From NCBI GenBank assembly GCA_033854735.1, contig JAWWPY010000257.1:1-64000 (forward strand): 64,000 nt of DNA. The letters run 5' to 3'. This DNA comes from JAWWPY01 sp033854735. Its GTDB lineage: Bacteria > Actinomycetota > Actinomycetes > Streptosporangiales > Streptosporangiaceae. Shown piece after piece: positions 63,640 to 64,000 of this stretch. Position 1 is the first letter of the stretch. Each line of letters starts with the position of its first letter. The translations under genes and the position numbers were made by a program. The notes under the pieces were generated by a model that was not told where the DNA came from, ran no database searches, and saw only the letters and a program-made list of their open reading frames with translations.

Positions 63640-64000
63640 CGTTCCTGCCTGGGGGGCCGCATGCCGTCCACCGCGCAGGAACCTTAATATGGGCCGATAT
63701 GGGCCGGATCGCGTGCGAGCGCCCGACGGCTTGCTCGTTCCCCTGCCTGCCATCTCAGCCATCTTAGTGAGTTGCGCGGCACCTGGGGGGCCATCCTTCA
63801 AAGGGAAGCGCAGGCCATGAGGCGATATCACCGGGGCCGCCCCGAAATGGCCACTTGATGATGCAGCGCCGCAGCGTATAGCCCGCAGCGTTGGGTGCGC
63901 TAATTGCCTGAGCAGGAATTCGCGCTGAGCGAGTGCCCGGGCACGCGGGTGCCAGGCGCGTCGCGCAGACTCGGCTGGAGTGTCAGAAGCTAGCGACCAG
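63640..64000. other. Non-coding or unassigned window end
   Basis: 361 bases upstream of the beta-helix gene. The first 190 are formally open in frame with that gene but look non-coding. A short direct repeat ATATGGGCCG occurs twice near 63690. No convincing gene is seen. A minus-strand gene could end near 63980, but too little remains to support it. Confidence 0.5.

Overview
The window is a chromosomal segment of a high-GC actinomycete. Codon third positions are strongly GC-rich. The gene set is typically actinobacterial: dnaK-grpE-dnaJ-hspR with HAIR operators, Lsr2, DisA, ClpC, DUF2516, DUF3151, DUF222/HNH and a c-di-AMP riboswitch. Gene order recalls two conserved actinobacterial blocks. 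One holds an Fe-S reductase, dnaK, clpB, pyrE, DedA, fba and purA. The other holds radA, disA, mutY, clpC, lsr2, lysS, coaX, panC and a DUF2520 gene, as in mycobacteria and streptomycetes. I cannot fix the genus; a Streptosporangiales-like soil actinomycete is plausible.

Region by region. 1-8.2 kb: the 5' end of a membrane Fe-S oxidoreductase gene, then the HspR-controlled chaperone operon dnaK-grpE-dnaJ-hspR followed by clpB. 8.2-16.2 kb: a TPR protein, a NYN-domain protein, an NAD-dependent epimerase, pyrE, a DedA protein, class II aldolase, an orphan AbiEi/DUF559 protein and a DUF3151 protein. 16.3-24 kb: purine genes purA, purD, purB and purC, with an LtrA-like membrane protein between purD and purB and a MurA-family enzyme after purC. 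24-30.7 kb: an unrecognised regulator, a HisC-type aminotransferase, a BlaI/M56 pair, AlaX, DUF2516, an HbhA-like protein and an XRE regulator. 30.8-33.6 kb: a small catabolic-looking operon (sugar-phosphate isomerase-like, BKACE, asparaginase). 33.8-41.8 kb: radA, disA, a secreted or anchored hypothetical, mutY, clpC and lsr2.

42-52.5 kb is an accessory insertion between lsr2 and lysS. It holds a small membrane protein, an EndoQ-like PHP nuclease fused to a UvrD helicase, a DUF222/HNH protein, an ArgA-type acetyltransferase, an NlpC/P60 hydrolase under a c-di-AMP riboswitch, and an APH-like kinase. 52.6-57.2 kb: lysS, a GNAT protein, coaX, panC and DUF2520; panD is absent from its usual place between coaX and panC. 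57.5-61.3 kb: a conserved protein of unknown function, a MidA/NDUFAF7-type methyltransferase and an overlapping NuoD-like protein. 61.3-63.6 kb: a BioF2/FemAB-type acyltransferase and a visibly AT-richer secreted beta-helix protein.

The most interesting points are these. First, a MidA-type methyltransferase gene is translationally coupled to a degenerate NuoD paralogue that keeps the arginine methylated in NDUFS2 but has lost both quinone-site residues. Second, an EndoQ-UvrD fusion carries a perfect 22-bp inverted repeat inside its reading frame. Third, at least four genes have tandem or near-tandem repeats whose first unit contains the stop codon, and a 15-bp repeat period recurs in and out of genes. 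Fourth, the c-di-AMP synthase gene and a c-di-AMP riboswitch lie in the same window. No tRNA, rRNA, CRISPR array, transposase or integrase was recognised.
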